DNA of 10,681 bases from Myxococcota bacterium. Its GTDB lineage: Bacteria; Myxococcota_A; UBA9160; PR03. Both the position numbers and the translations under genes were made by a program. Location: positions 1-10,681 of the forward strand of contig JASJBO010000216.1 in the NCBI GenBank assembly GCA_030066475.1, in the 5' to 3' direction. Of the stretch, positions 1-6,843 are shown piece after piece. The notes below the pieces were generated by a model. That model saw only the letters and a list, made by a program, of their open reading frames with translations, ran no database searches and had not been told where the DNA came from. How positions within the stretch are numbered: position 1 is the first letter of the stretch; every line of letters starts with the position of its first letter.

Positions 1-123
1 TGGACTACGTTCGGCTTCGCCTCACTGCGCGCGCCAGCTGTTGGACTACGTTCGGCTTCGCCTCACTGCGCGCGCCAGCTGTTGGACTACGTTCGGCTTC
101 GCCTCACTGCGCGCGCCAGCTGT
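1..123. repeat. Three tandem 41-bp repeat units
   Basis: Units 1-41, 42-82 and 83-123 are identical. Each begins TGGACTACGTTCGGCTTCGC and ends GCGCGCCAGCTGT. A fourth copy starts at 124, follows the unit through GCGCGCC, then leaves it and continues as the longer hairpin element at 118-190. Each unit is therefore the first part of that element, amplified head to tail. There are no spacers between units. Because 41 is not a multiple of three and no unit holds a stop on the plus strand, open frames run through it in all three frames, which is an artefact of composition. The array may extend left of the window. Confidence 0.95.
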
Positions 124-190
124 TGGACTACGTTCGGCTTCGCCTCACTGCGCGCGCCCTGCGGGCGCTTGCGAGGGGCTTCTGCCGCGC
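118..190 (+). repeat. Dispersed 73-bp hairpin element, copy A
   Basis: This stretch matches 6858-6930 at 68 of 73 positions without gaps; the mismatches are at 123, 130, 140, 161 and 174. It begins AGCTG and ends TTCTGCCGCGC. Its core, GCGCCC-TGC-GGGCGC (154-168), is a perfect 6-bp stem. Weaker outer pairing joins GCCTC (142-146) to GAGG (173-176), with G150-C151 against G171-C172 between. The change at 161 falls in the loop, and the change at 174 turns a T-A pair into a T-G wobble, so the fold is kept. It resembles a REP-type palindromic repeat. The family is not one I can name. No terminal inverted repeats or target duplication are visible. Confidence 0.85.
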
Positions 191-343
191 CGGCTCCACG
201 CCTCGGGCTCTGCTCCCCCCGCCCGGCTGCTACCCTGCTGCTTCTCCGGGCCCGCGCGGTCCGCCGGGCGCCGGAGCGTGTTGCACGAACATGCGGGGAC
301 GCATGACCACCCGACGTCGTGTCCTGCGACGACCGAGCCCGGC
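191..343 (+). other. Upstream region of the PilT-like gene
   Basis: No convincing gene lies in this stretch. The frame of the downstream ATPase stays open through it, but the translation is low-complexity and rich in Ala, Arg and Pro, with no conserved motif. TACCCT at 231-236 could be a -10 element, but I see no matching -35. GTG at 278 and TTG at 281 are alternative in-frame starts for the ATPase. A short Arg-rich reading frame from ATG 291 (second ATG at 303, preceded by GGGGA) ends in TGA at 345-347, overlapping the chosen TTG start at 344. That arrangement could couple translation but may be chance. Confidence 0.4.
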
Positions 344-1564
344 TTGAACGGCCTCGAGCGTCTCATCCACCACGCGCGAGAGCTCGGCGCCAGCGACATC
401 CACCTCGAGCCGGAGAGCCCCGCGACGCTGCGCGTCCGCGGCGACCTGCGCCCGGTGGGCACGGCGCTCCCGGCCGGCGCCACGCTCGAGCTGGCGCGCG
501 CGGTGCTCGGGCACGAGCGCTGGTCAGCGTTCCGCACGCGTCGCTCCGCCGACCTGTCGCGGACCCTCTCGGGCGTGCGCTGCCGGATCAACGTCTTCCA
601 GACCCTGCGCGGCGTCGGTCTCGCGGTCCGGCTGCTCTCGTCGTTCCGCAACAACCTGAGGGACTGCAACCTGCACCCCGAGATCGGCGCGCTGGTCGCC
701 GTGCCGCGGGGGCTCGTGATCGTGTCCGGCGCCACGGGCAGCGGGAAGTCGACGACCCTGGCGGCCCTGGTCGAGGAGATCAACGCCGCCGACCGGCGGC
801 ACATCCTGACGATCGAGGACCCGATCGAGTACTTCCTCGAGAACCGGCGCAGCTTCATCCGCCAGCGCGAGGTGGAGACCCACACGCCGAGCTTCGAGCA
901 GGCCATCGTCGACGCCATGCGAGAGGACCCCGACGTGCTCGTGATCGGCGAGATGCGCACGCCCGAGACCATGCGCCTCACCCTGAACGCCGCCGAGACG
1001 GGACATCTCGTGCTCACCACGATGCACTCGGCGACCGCCGCCGAGGCGCTCGCCCGTATCGAGATGTCCTTCCCACCCGAGAGCCAGGCGAGCATCCGCG
1101 CGCAGCTCGCCGACTGCCTCGTCGGGGTCCTGAGCCAGCGTCTCGAGTACCTGACGGCCCACGACCTGCGCGTGCCGCACTGCGAGCTCCTGATCGCGAG
1201 CGCGCAGGTCAAGGCGCTCGTGCGCAAGGGCGAGTTCGCGAAGCTCGCATCGGCGATCCAGACGGGCCGCGACGACGGCATGTGGTCCTTCGACCGCTAC
1301 GCGCGCTGGATGGCGGAGAAGCCGAGCTGGGTCGCCCCGGCGCAGGCCGAGAGCGCACCGCCGACACCCGAAGCGCCGGCTGGGCTTCCGCCCGTCCGCG
1401 ACGAGCCTCTCCCGGCGCAGGCCCCGACTCCACCGCGCGCAGCCGAGCCCGCCACGCCGGCTGCCGAGTCGCCGGAGCCCGGGGGCAGGATCGTGATCGA
1501 CGAGGCCGACACCGACCTGGACGCCCTCGTCGACGAGCTCTCGCGCAACCGGCGGGACGGCTGA
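344..1564 (+). CDS. PilT/PilU-like type IV pilus retraction ATPase
   Basis: A cytoplasmic hexameric ATPase of the secretion/pilus superfamily; PilT-type members power pilus retraction and twitching. With the TTG start at 344 the product has 406 residues and opens directly on the family's N-terminal motif (GASDIHLEPE, about residues 15-24), so I prefer it to GTG 278. Visible motifs are Walker A GATGSGKST (129-137, Lys135), the Asp box IEDPIEY (157-163), Walker B DVLVIGEMR (197-205, Glu203) and the His box GHLVLTTMH (220-228). The PilT-style C-terminal region follows (VKALVRKGEF, then IQTGRDDGMWSFD). The four-Cys zinc site of PilB/GspE is absent, which argues for the retraction type. The region aligned with PilT's AIRNLIRE motif is divergent. 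An unusual proline-rich tail of about 79 residues (328-406) ends in an acidic stretch. No other pilus gene is in the window. The start site is uncertain. Confidence 0.85.
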   Translation: MNGLERLIHHARELGASDIHLEPESPATLRVRGDLRPVGTALPAGATLELARAVLGHERWSAFRTRRSADLSRTLSGVRCRINVFQTLRGVGLAVRLLSSFRNNLRDCNLHPEIGALVAVPRGLVIVSGATGSGKSTTLAALVEEINAADRRHILTIEDPIEYFLENRRSFIRQREVETHTPSFEQAIVDAMREDPDVLVIGEMRTPETMRLTLNAAETGHLVLTTMHSATAAEALARIEMSFPPESQASIRAQLADCLVGVLSQRLEYLTAHDLRVPHCELLIASAQVKALVRKGEFAKLASAIQTGRDDGMWSFDRYARWMAEKPSWVAPAQAESAPPTPEAPAGLPPVRDEPLPAQAPTPPRAAEPATPAAESPEPGGRIVIDEADTDLDALVDELSRNRRDG

Positions 1565-1695
1565 AGAAACCCGGTCGGACGGCGTTCTCCGACACCTGTT
1601 CTCCCCCGCTTCGTCAATGCGAGGCATTCGGCCTCGTCGCCGTGAGTTCGCCCGTCACCGGATGCGTCGATTCGACCCCCATTTCCAGGGCGGTG

Positions 1696-1718
1696 GGAAG
1701 ATCGGCCGCTGATCTTCC
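1696..1718. other. Inverted repeat between convergent genes
   Basis: GGAAGATC (1696-1703) and GATCTTCC (1711-1718) form a perfect 8-bp stem with a 7-nt loop. It lies 131 bases past the stop of the ATPase gene. Neither strand has a T-run after it, so it may be a weak terminator, an mRNA 3'-end stabiliser or a binding site. Confidence 0.5.
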
Positions 1719-1739
1719 GGCATGGCGGGCTCGCGATGG

Positions 1740-1769
1740 AGGGCCGGCTCCCGCATGGGGGTCGGCCCT
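1740..1769. terminator. Strong hairpin, candidate bidirectional terminator
   Basis: Bases 1740-1752 pair with 1757-1769 to give a 13-bp stem, two pairs of which are G-T wobbles, closed by a GCAT tetraloop. It sits between two convergent genes whose stops are at 1564 and 1835. On the plus strand only two T's follow the stem, so a classical intrinsic U-tract is lacking. The stem's strength and position still make it the best candidate for ending both transcripts. Confidence 0.5.
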
Positions 1770-1776
1770 TGCTCCT

Positions 1777-1793
1777 GCGGCTCACAGAGCCGC
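1777..1793. terminator. Perfect 7-bp hairpin downstream of the HAF gene
   Basis: GCGGCTC (1777-1783), loop ACA, GAGCCGC (1787-1793). An outer CTCC/GGAG pair (1772-1775 with 1797-1800) extends it with a bulge. It lies about 40 bases past the stop of the minus-strand HAF-repeat gene and next to the 1740-1769 hairpin. There is no U-tract, so termination by it is inferred from position only. Confidence 0.4.
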
Positions 1794-1834
1794 GCCGGAG
1801 AGGCCCCGTTCCGTGCGCGGCCAGAGCGGGGCGC

Positions 1835-3478
1835 TCAGGCGTCGGCGGCCTGCGGTCGCCGGTCGACACCGGGTGTGGTGCCGCTCCATCGCCGCCTGCC
1901 GCGAGCCCGGAGCAACGCCGCCACGACGACGGCCAGCTCGAGGCCGAGGCCGCAGCCCGGGCGCTCGGTGTTGCGCCAGGGCTCGAGGCACTGCGGGTCG
2001 CGCCCGGCGGGGTCCCTGCTGCCGCTACCCAGGACGGACGCGCCGCCGTCGAAGTCGGTACCGGTCTGGCCGTCGTTGTCGACACCGTCCTGGCACCGGG
2101 GGCTCTCGGTCGCCCCCGCGGCACTGGCACATCCCGGGTCTCCGGTGCCGGCGGCGTAGGTCGGCGCGTCTGCGTGGGTCACGGGATCGAAGTCGACGCG
2201 ACCGTCGCCGTCGTTGTCGATGCCGTCGCTGCACTGCGATTCGCTGTCGCCCAGCACGCTCTGGCAGCTCGGGTCGCTGGGATAGTCGATGGCGCCGTCG
2301 CCGTCGTCGTCGGCGCCGTTGCTGCACGCCGGCGCCGCCGCGCCCCCGAGCACCACCCGAAAGCCCCGCTCGAGCGAGTCCGGGTTGACTCCGGTGCCGA
2401 CGATGACCTTGCCATCGTCCGAGATGCCCTCGGCCTCGCGGAGCGTCCAGCCGGTGAGATCGAAGCCGTAGTCGTCGGTGAGCACGTCGTGGAGCAGCTG
2501 CATGCCGTGCTCCGCATCCCAGATCATGGCTTCCCGGAAGTGGTTGATGTCCACGCGGCTCCAGCCCACGATCACGCCGCCGTCCACGCTGGCATCGTTG
2601 GCCTCGGACGTCAGGTGCCCGGGCGCGGTCCCCAGCAGCTCGGCGTTGGCCGTTGCGCTGCAGCCGTCCCACCTGGTCGCGACGTCCCCCGAGCTCTGGC
2701 GCGAGCGCCCGACGATCGTCGAGCCGTCCGGAGAGATCCCCCGGGCCCGGGTTCCGAAGTCGCCGGGCGGACTCGGCAGGTCGATCATCACCCATCCGTC
2801 CCAGCACCTCGCGACTCCGTGTGGACTGGGAAGCGGTTCCTGCTGGAAGCCGACGGTCTTCGTCCCGTCGCCCGAAACGCCGTATGCGTAGCTGTACTCC
2901 CATCCGTTTCCGATCGGGGTCAGCGTCGCAGGCGGCCCGGCTTCCCAGCGAATCGCGCGGTCGGTGATTGCGTCCGAGCTGTGTCCTGCGACCACCGTGC
3001 CATCGTCCGAGATCGCGTAGCCGTTCGACCACGTCGAGCCGCCGGGGAGGTCCCCGAGCCACGTCGACGTGGCGCCCAGCCAGTCCCAGAGGAAGCCACC
3101 CTGCCAGTCGGGTGGTGAGCCCCAGCGGTAGACGACCCCGGTGATCCACGTGCCATCGTAGTTGGCGGCGCGCGCGCTGCTGCGATTGTGACCGGTGACG
3201 AGGGGTGCCATGCTGGTCATCACGCCGTCTTCGGAGCGAAACGCCTCTTGGACGAAGACCCACGGGGACTCGGGGATGTTCAGCCAGAGCTTGCCGCTGC
3301 CGACCACGACCCGACCATCGCCCGACACGCCGAGCGCCTGACTGGAGAAATGGGAGAAGTAGGGGCTCGGGGAGGTGAGCTCACCGAGCTCGTAGAGTCC
3401 GGGCGGCTCCGCGCGAGCCAGCGCCGCGAGACAGAGGACCACGCACGCGCCCAGGAGCGGGCTTCGAGAGACGCCCAT
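1835..3478 (-). CDS. Secreted HAF-repeat protein with Cys/Asp modules and C-terminal anchor
   Basis: An exported protein of 547 residues with unknown partner. An ATG at 3478 with GAGG six bases upstream beats the TTG six codons earlier. Residues 1-23 form a signal peptide ending ALARA. Residues about 30-375 carry seven copies of a HAF-type motif of the form G-I/V-S-x-D-G-x-x-V-x-G, at about 50, 104, 155, 200, 247, 295 and 351. They are 45-56 residues apart, as in a beta-rich repeat fold. Three Asp-rich, probably calcium-binding modules follow, each opened and closed by a Cys: C385-C405 (with DDDGDG), C416-C450 (DNDGDG) and C462-C497 (a weaker DNDGQTGTD). Residues 507-531 read PGCGLGLEL, a short hydrophobic run, then RARGRRR. 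This is a Cys/hydrophobic/Arg tag resembling myxobacterial MYXO-CTERM signals. A 17-residue tail after the Arg cluster is unusual. The role is probably surface display or adhesion, by inference only. Confidence 0.85.
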   Translation of the reverse strand: MGVSRSPLLGACVVLCLAALARAEPPGLYELGELTSPSPYFSHFSSQALGVSGDGRVVVGSGKLWLNIPESPWVFVQEAFRSEDGVMTSMAPLVTGHNRSSARAANYDGTWITGVVYRWGSPPDWQGGFLWDWLGATSTWLGDLPGGSTWSNGYAISDDGTVVAGHSSDAITDRAIRWEAGPPATLTPIGNGWEYSYAYGVSGDGTKTVGFQQEPLPSPHGVARCWDGWVMIDLPSPPGDFGTRARGISPDGSTIVGRSRQSSGDVATRWDGCSATANAELLGTAPGHLTSEANDASVDGGVIVGWSRVDINHFREAMIWDAEHGMQLLHDVLTDDYGFDLTGWTLREAEGISDDGKVIVGTGVNPDSLERGFRVVLGGAAAPACSNGADDDGDGAIDYPSDPSCQSVLGDSESQCSDGIDNDGDGRVDFDPVTHADAPTYAAGTGDPGCASAAGATESPRCQDGVDNDGQTGTDFDGGASVLGSGSRDPAGRDPQCLEPWRNTERPGCGLGLELAVVVAALLRARGRRRWSGTTPGVDRRPQAADA

Positions 3479-3495
3479 GGCAGACCTCGCAGCCA

Positions 3496-3525
3496 ACGAT
3501 ACGCCACCGAGAGACGCTGCAACAA
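3496..3525 (-). promoter_or_regulatory. Possible promoter for the HAF-repeat gene
   Basis: Read on the minus strand, TTGTTG (3525-3520) and TATCGT (3501-3496) are 18 bases apart. This would put the transcription start near 3489, just ahead of the GAGG ribosome site (3488-3485) and the ATG at 3478. TATCGT matches four of six -10 consensus bases, while the -35 matches only three. It is suggestive, not strong. Confidence 0.3.
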
Positions 3526-3538
3526 CTCCTTTCTCAGG

Positions 3539-3556
3539 GATCGGGAGGATCGGGAG
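3539..3556. repeat. 9-bp direct repeat in the divergent spacer
   Basis: GATCGGGAG occurs twice in tandem (3539-3547 and 3548-3556) in the 203-bp spacer between the divergent HAF-repeat and PEP-CTERM genes. It could be a regulator-binding site shared by both or simple slippage. Apart from this and the candidate minus-strand promoter, I see nothing firm in the spacer. Confidence 0.5.
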
Positions 3557-3681
3557 TTCCGGCTGCGTTTCCGGGCGAAGTGCCCCGCCGACCCGAGATG
3601 GATCGGCTGCGCCTTGCTGCCACGTCCCGGACGCGCCGACCCACTTCCTCCACGGCTGGAACCCGACTGGAGGACCGCCGC

Positions 3682-4395
3682 ATGCGCACGCCTCGCGTTC
3701 TCCTCGTCACGCTGTCGCTCCTCGCGACAGCCTCGGCCGCCCCGGCCACCACGCTCGTGTTCGAGAACGACCTGCCGGGCTGGCAGCGCCTGGCGGCGCC
3801 CGAGCACGTGCTCGATTTCGAGGCCGCCAGCGGCGAGCTGGTCGGCGACGAGTTCGCCGATGGCCCGCTCGGGCCGCGCTTCGAGCTGATCCGCGGGCGG
3901 GGTCTCTACTCCGGCGATCTCGCGCCGGCCCAGGTCGAGCCATCGAGCGGGGTCAACGTGTTCGGCCCCTCCGACTGCTGCTCGATCGAGGGCATCATCC
4001 GCCTCCACTTCGAGTCTCCCGTGCGCTCGGTCGGCGCCTTCTTCTTCGACGTCGAGGCGGACTTCTCGCTGACGGGCTTCTCCACCGTCCTCGACGCCGC
4101 CGTGCCGGACGTCGCCTTCTCGGAGGCACAGGGACAGTCCGTGCAGTCGTTCCTGGGATTCGTGACTGACGTCCCGCTCTCGGTGCTCGACATCCACTTC
4201 ACCACCGGCCCCAATATCGACGGGACCGTGATCGACGACCTGCGCTACTCGACCCTGCCCGAGCCCTCGACGGCCGTGCTGCTGGGCGCCGGCCTGCTGT
4301 GCATCTTTCGGCGGCGCAGCGGCGGTCGCGTGGGTCGCGTGGATCCTCAGCGGCCGTTGAGTCCCCAGTCGTACGCCAGGAATCGCAGCTCGTAG
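3682..4395 (+). CDS. PEP-CTERM sorting-domain protein
   Basis: A 237-residue exported protein of unknown function. The ATG at 3682 has GGAGGA seven bases upstream, and the signal peptide begins there (MRTPRVLLVTLSLLATASA), so in-frame codons further upstream are not used. The mature part, about residues 20-190, looks beta-rich, with an FFFDVEADF-type segment and a vicinal Cys pair at 99-100. A PEP-CTERM signal starts at Pro193: LPEPST, then a hydrophobic stretch (AVLLGAGLLCIF), then RRR. In known systems an exosortase in the inner membrane cuts such signals, and the proteins are often tied to exopolysaccharide. No exosortase is in the window. Unusually, about 26 residues follow RRR where these proteins normally stop. 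The extra codons overlap the convergent DUF547 gene by 49 bases. Confidence 0.85.
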   Translation: MRTPRVLLVTLSLLATASAAPATTLVFENDLPGWQRLAAPEHVLDFEAASGELVGDEFADGPLGPRFELIRGRGLYSGDLAPAQVEPSSGVNVFGPSDCCSIEGIIRLHFESPVRSVGAFFFDVEADFSLTGFSTVLDAAVPDVAFSEAQGQSVQSFLGFVTDVPLSVLDIHFTTGPNIDGTVIDDLRYSTLPEPSTAVLLGAGLLCIFRRRSGGRVGRVDPQRPLSPQSYARNRSS

Positions 4396-5162
4396 TCCGC
4401 GGCCCGGTCGAGCTCCGCGACCCGTTCGGCCGGGACATAGCGGCGCACGGTGTCGAGCAGATCGTCGCCGAAGTCCTCGCGGAACCAGTCCAGGATCGAC
4501 GAGACCCAGACGACCCGCTCCGCATGGTCGATGCGGAGCTTCTCCGGGCTGGCGAAGAAGCGGCGGGCCTCGCGCTCGAGGTCGGTGTCGAGCGTGTGGG
4601 GGTGGAAGGCGCGCTGCGGCAGCGCCGGGCAGCCGAGCGAGGCGCAGTTGATGGCGAAGTGGATGCGCGGCTCGCCATAGCCGCGGATCACGCGGTTCTC
4701 GAGGTCGTAGAGGTTGAAGAGCTCTCCGCCCAGGCGCACGCGCTGGAAGTAGAAGAAGCCGGCCAGCCGCGCGTTTCCGAACAGGAAGGGGCGCAGGGCG
4801 ACGGGTGGCTTCACGTCGCCCACGCTCCCGATGGGATGGTGCTCGAGCACGGCCACCAGGACGGAGGCGTTGTACGCGTTGATCCAGTAGGCGAGCTCGT
4901 CCGCCCGGCCGGGAAAGCGGCCCGGGTGGCTACGCGGACTGGTCGCGGCAAGGCGTCGGTAGTAGCGGTCGAGCGCCCCGCGGTCGCGGGCCAGCCCGTC
5001 GTAGTCGACCCGGCCGCGCTCGTCCACGAAACGTCGCTGCACGGCGTCGAGATCGTCGTGCGAGAAGGGCGCGGTGGGGGACGGCGCCGGGCGCGGCTCG
5101 ATCGTCGAGGCGCAGCCCAGCGCCAGCGCCAGGGCGATCGAGAGAGCGCGTGTGACCTGCAT
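4347..5162 (-). CDS. DUF547 family protein, probable lipoprotein
   Basis: A 271-residue DUF547 protein with no established biochemical role. I chose the second of two close ATGs (5162) because GGAG sits six bases before it and abuts the first (5168). The N-terminus MQVTRALSIALALALGC resembles a lipoprotein signal with Cys17, though Ala at -3 makes the lipobox imperfect. The domain signature is clear: DELAYWINAYNA (about 88-99), then IGSVGDV, then the core HFAINCASLGCP with Cys173 and Cys178. The remaining domain runs to DWGLNGR at the end. The conserved Asn-Cys and His resemble a Cys-peptidase-like site, but activity is unproven. Its 3' end overlaps the convergent PEP-CTERM gene by 49 bases. 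Divergent from it, 124 bases away, is the DUF3179 gene. A TACCAT at 5216-5211 on this strand could be its -10. Confidence 0.85.
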   Translation of the reverse strand: MQVTRALSIALALALGCASTIEPRPAPSPTAPFSHDDLDAVQRRFVDERGRVDYDGLARDRGALDRYYRRLAATSPRSHPGRFPGRADELAYWINAYNASVLVAVLEHHPIGSVGDVKPPVALRPFLFGNARLAGFFYFQRVRLGGELFNLYDLENRVIRGYGEPRIHFAINCASLGCPALPQRAFHPHTLDTDLEREARRFFASPEKLRIDHAERVVWVSSILDWFREDFGDDLLDTVRRYVPAERVAELDRAADYELRFLAYDWGLNGR

Positions 5163-5240
5163 CGCCATCTCCGATGCCCGCCGCGTCGAAGGGGTTGCGT
5201 TCGCTGGCCCATGGTAGGGCGGGGCAGGGCGCTGCCGCGT

Positions 5241-5270
5241 CCCGGGCTCCCGCAACCAGCCGGGCCCGGG
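5241..5270. promoter_or_regulatory. Inverted repeat in the DUF547/DUF3179 divergent spacer
   Basis: CCCGGGC (5241-5247) and GCCCGGG (5264-5270) form a perfect 7-bp inverted repeat with a 16-base centre, between the divergent starts at 5162 and 5287. It could be an operator for both genes. In such GC-rich sequence a chance origin is also likely. Confidence 0.25.
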
Positions 5271-5286
5271 AGGCATCGAAGCGGTC

Positions 5287-6834
5287 ATGCGGGAACGAGA
5301 CGCCTCCGGTCGCGCGCTGGCCTGCGTACTGCTGCTCGTCGCCGGCACCCAGTGCGGGGCGCAGGGCACCGACGGGGCCGCGACCGGCCCGGCCGGGCCC
5401 CGCGCGGAAGTGCCGCGGAGCGCGAGCCCCGCACCCGACTCCGAAGCCGGCGAGCTGCTGGCGGCGCTCTCGGGACCCAGCGGCGAGGCGGCGCGGCGGG
5501 CGATCGAGCGGATCGTGGCCGCTCGCGACCTGCGCTTCACCGCGGTCTTCATCGAGCTGATGCGCGCCGCCGAGATCGGCATCGCCGCTCCGGCCGTCCG
5601 CGGCGCCAGCGTGGAGGCGCTCCACGCGCTCCACCCCGAGCGCTTCGGCGAGGACTGGCAGGCCTGGGTGGGCTGGTATGCGGGTACGGAGCTCCAGCCG
5701 CCGCCCGGGTTCCTCGGCTGGAAGGGCGAGCTGCTGGGGCGCATCGACCCGAGCTTCGCCGGATTGCTGCGCGAGGGTGCGCCGAGCCGGATCCGCGTCG
5801 AGGAGGTGGTGTGGGGCGGCGTCCCCTACGAGGGCATCCCGGCCCTCGACCGTCCCCCCACGGTCGAGCCCACCCAGGCGGGCTACCTCACCCCCGACGA
5901 GCCCGTCTTCGGCATCGCGCTGAACGGCGAGGCGCGGGCCTACCCGCTGCGCATCCTCGACTGGCACGAGATGGTGAACGACCGCGTCGGAGGCGTCGAC
6001 TTCTCGATCGCGTACTGCACGCTGTGCGGCTCGGGCATTGCCTACCGGGGCGTCGCCTCCGACGGCACCCGCTACGACTTCGGCTCCTCGGGCTTCCTGA
6101 TGCGCAGCAACAAGCTCATGGTCGACCGCCAGACGCGCACGCTCTGGAACCAGATCACGGGCCGTCCGGTGCTCGGGCCACTGGCCGCCACCGACGTCCG
6201 GCTCGAGATGCTTTCGGTGGTGGTGACGCGCTGGCGCGACTGGCAGGCCCGGCATCCCGGGACGCGCGTGCTCTCGCTCGAGACCGGCCACGACCGTCCC
6301 TACCAGCCGGGCGCCGCCTACGCCGGCTACTTCGCCTCCCCCGAGACCATGTTCCCGGCGCGCGAGCGCAGCCGCCTGCTGCCGCGCAAGGCGCGCGTGT
6401 TCGGCATCGAGGTGGACGGCGTCCCCAAGGCGTACCCGCTCGACACCCTGATCGCGGAGCGGGTCGTGAACGACCGGGTGAACGGCGTCCCCGTCGTGCT
6501 GGTCGCGCCGCGGGAGCAGATCCGCGTGGAGGGCGTGAGCGTCCGCAGCGGCCCGGCGAGCTACCTGGCGGGCGCGCCGGTGCGCGCCTACCGGACGGAC
6601 GGCGTGACGCTGCACCTCGACGGGGAGACCCTGCGGGACGCCACGGGTCGCGTCTGGACCCTCGGCGAGGAGGGCCTGGAGGGACCCGACGGCGCCCGCG
6701 CCGCGCGTCTGCCGGGCTTCCTCGCCTACTGGTTCGGCTGGAGCTCCTACCACCCCGGCACGCTCGTGTACGGCGTGCCCGGGGCAGACGACGCGCGGCG
6801 CTTGCTCCGGGAGGAGCCTCCAGCGCCTTGCTAG
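5287..6834 (+). CDS. DUF3179 domain protein, exported
   Basis: A 515-residue protein of the DUF3179 family, whose function is not established. ATG 5287 is followed by a hydrophobic signal segment (ALACVLLLVAGTQC, about 10-23). Cys23 lacks a proper lipobox, so soluble export or an N-terminal anchor are both possible. GGGAGG lies 13 bases upstream, rather far for a ribosome site. A helical N-terminal part (about 55-180) precedes the DUF3179 core. The core has two related halves. The first holds AYPLRILDWHEMVNDRVGG (His227, Asn231, Asp232) and a CTLC pair at Cys244 and Cys247. The second holds KAYPLDTLIAERVVNDRVNG (Asn395, Asp396) but no Cys pair. The Cys pair suggests metal or redox chemistry, by inference. 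The stop overlaps the presumed -10 of the next gene, only nine bases before its GTG. Confidence 0.85.
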   Translation: MRERDASGRALACVLLLVAGTQCGAQGTDGAATGPAGPRAEVPRSASPAPDSEAGELLAALSGPSGEAARRAIERIVAARDLRFTAVFIELMRAAEIGIAAPAVRGASVEALHALHPERFGEDWQAWVGWYAGTELQPPPGFLGWKGELLGRIDPSFAGLLREGAPSRIRVEEVVWGGVPYEGIPALDRPPTVEPTQAGYLTPDEPVFGIALNGEARAYPLRILDWHEMVNDRVGGVDFSIAYCTLCGSGIAYRGVASDGTRYDFGSSGFLMRSNKLMVDRQTRTLWNQITGRPVLGPLAATDVRLEMLSVVVTRWRDWQARHPGTRVLSLETGHDRPYQPGAAYAGYFASPETMFPARERSRLLPRKARVFGIEVDGVPKAYPLDTLIAERVVNDRVNGVPVVLVAPREQIRVEGVSVRSGPASYLAGAPVRAYRTDGVTLHLDGETLRDATGRVWTLGEEGLEGPDGARAARLPGFLAYWFGWSSYHPGTLVYGVPGADDARRLLREEPPAPC

Positions 6835-6837
6835 CTT
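6832..6837 (+). promoter_or_regulatory. Possible -10 element just before the channel gene
   Basis: TAGCTT lies six bases before GTG 6844, so the transcript could begin at or next to the start codon (leaderless). No ribosome-binding sequence lies before the GTG, which fits. No clear -35 is present. TACGAT at 8044-8049 has the same spacing to the next gene's GTG. Confidence 0.25.
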
Positions 6838-6843
6838 CCCGCC

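Noticed and set aside
1..190. CRISPR-like array
   Set aside because: The 41-bp units abut directly with no spacers, and the last copy runs into a different sequence shared with 6858-6930. This is a tandem repeat.
41..343. N-terminal extension of the ATPase through the repeats (TTG at 41)
   Set aside because: The translation is repeat-derived and low-complexity, and family members begin just before the GASDIHL motif. TTG 344 fits that length.
319..2388. 689-codon open frame on the plus strand
   Set aside because: It overlaps the ATPase out of frame and the HAF gene antisense, and has an extreme Arg/Ala/Pro composition. It is a shadow.
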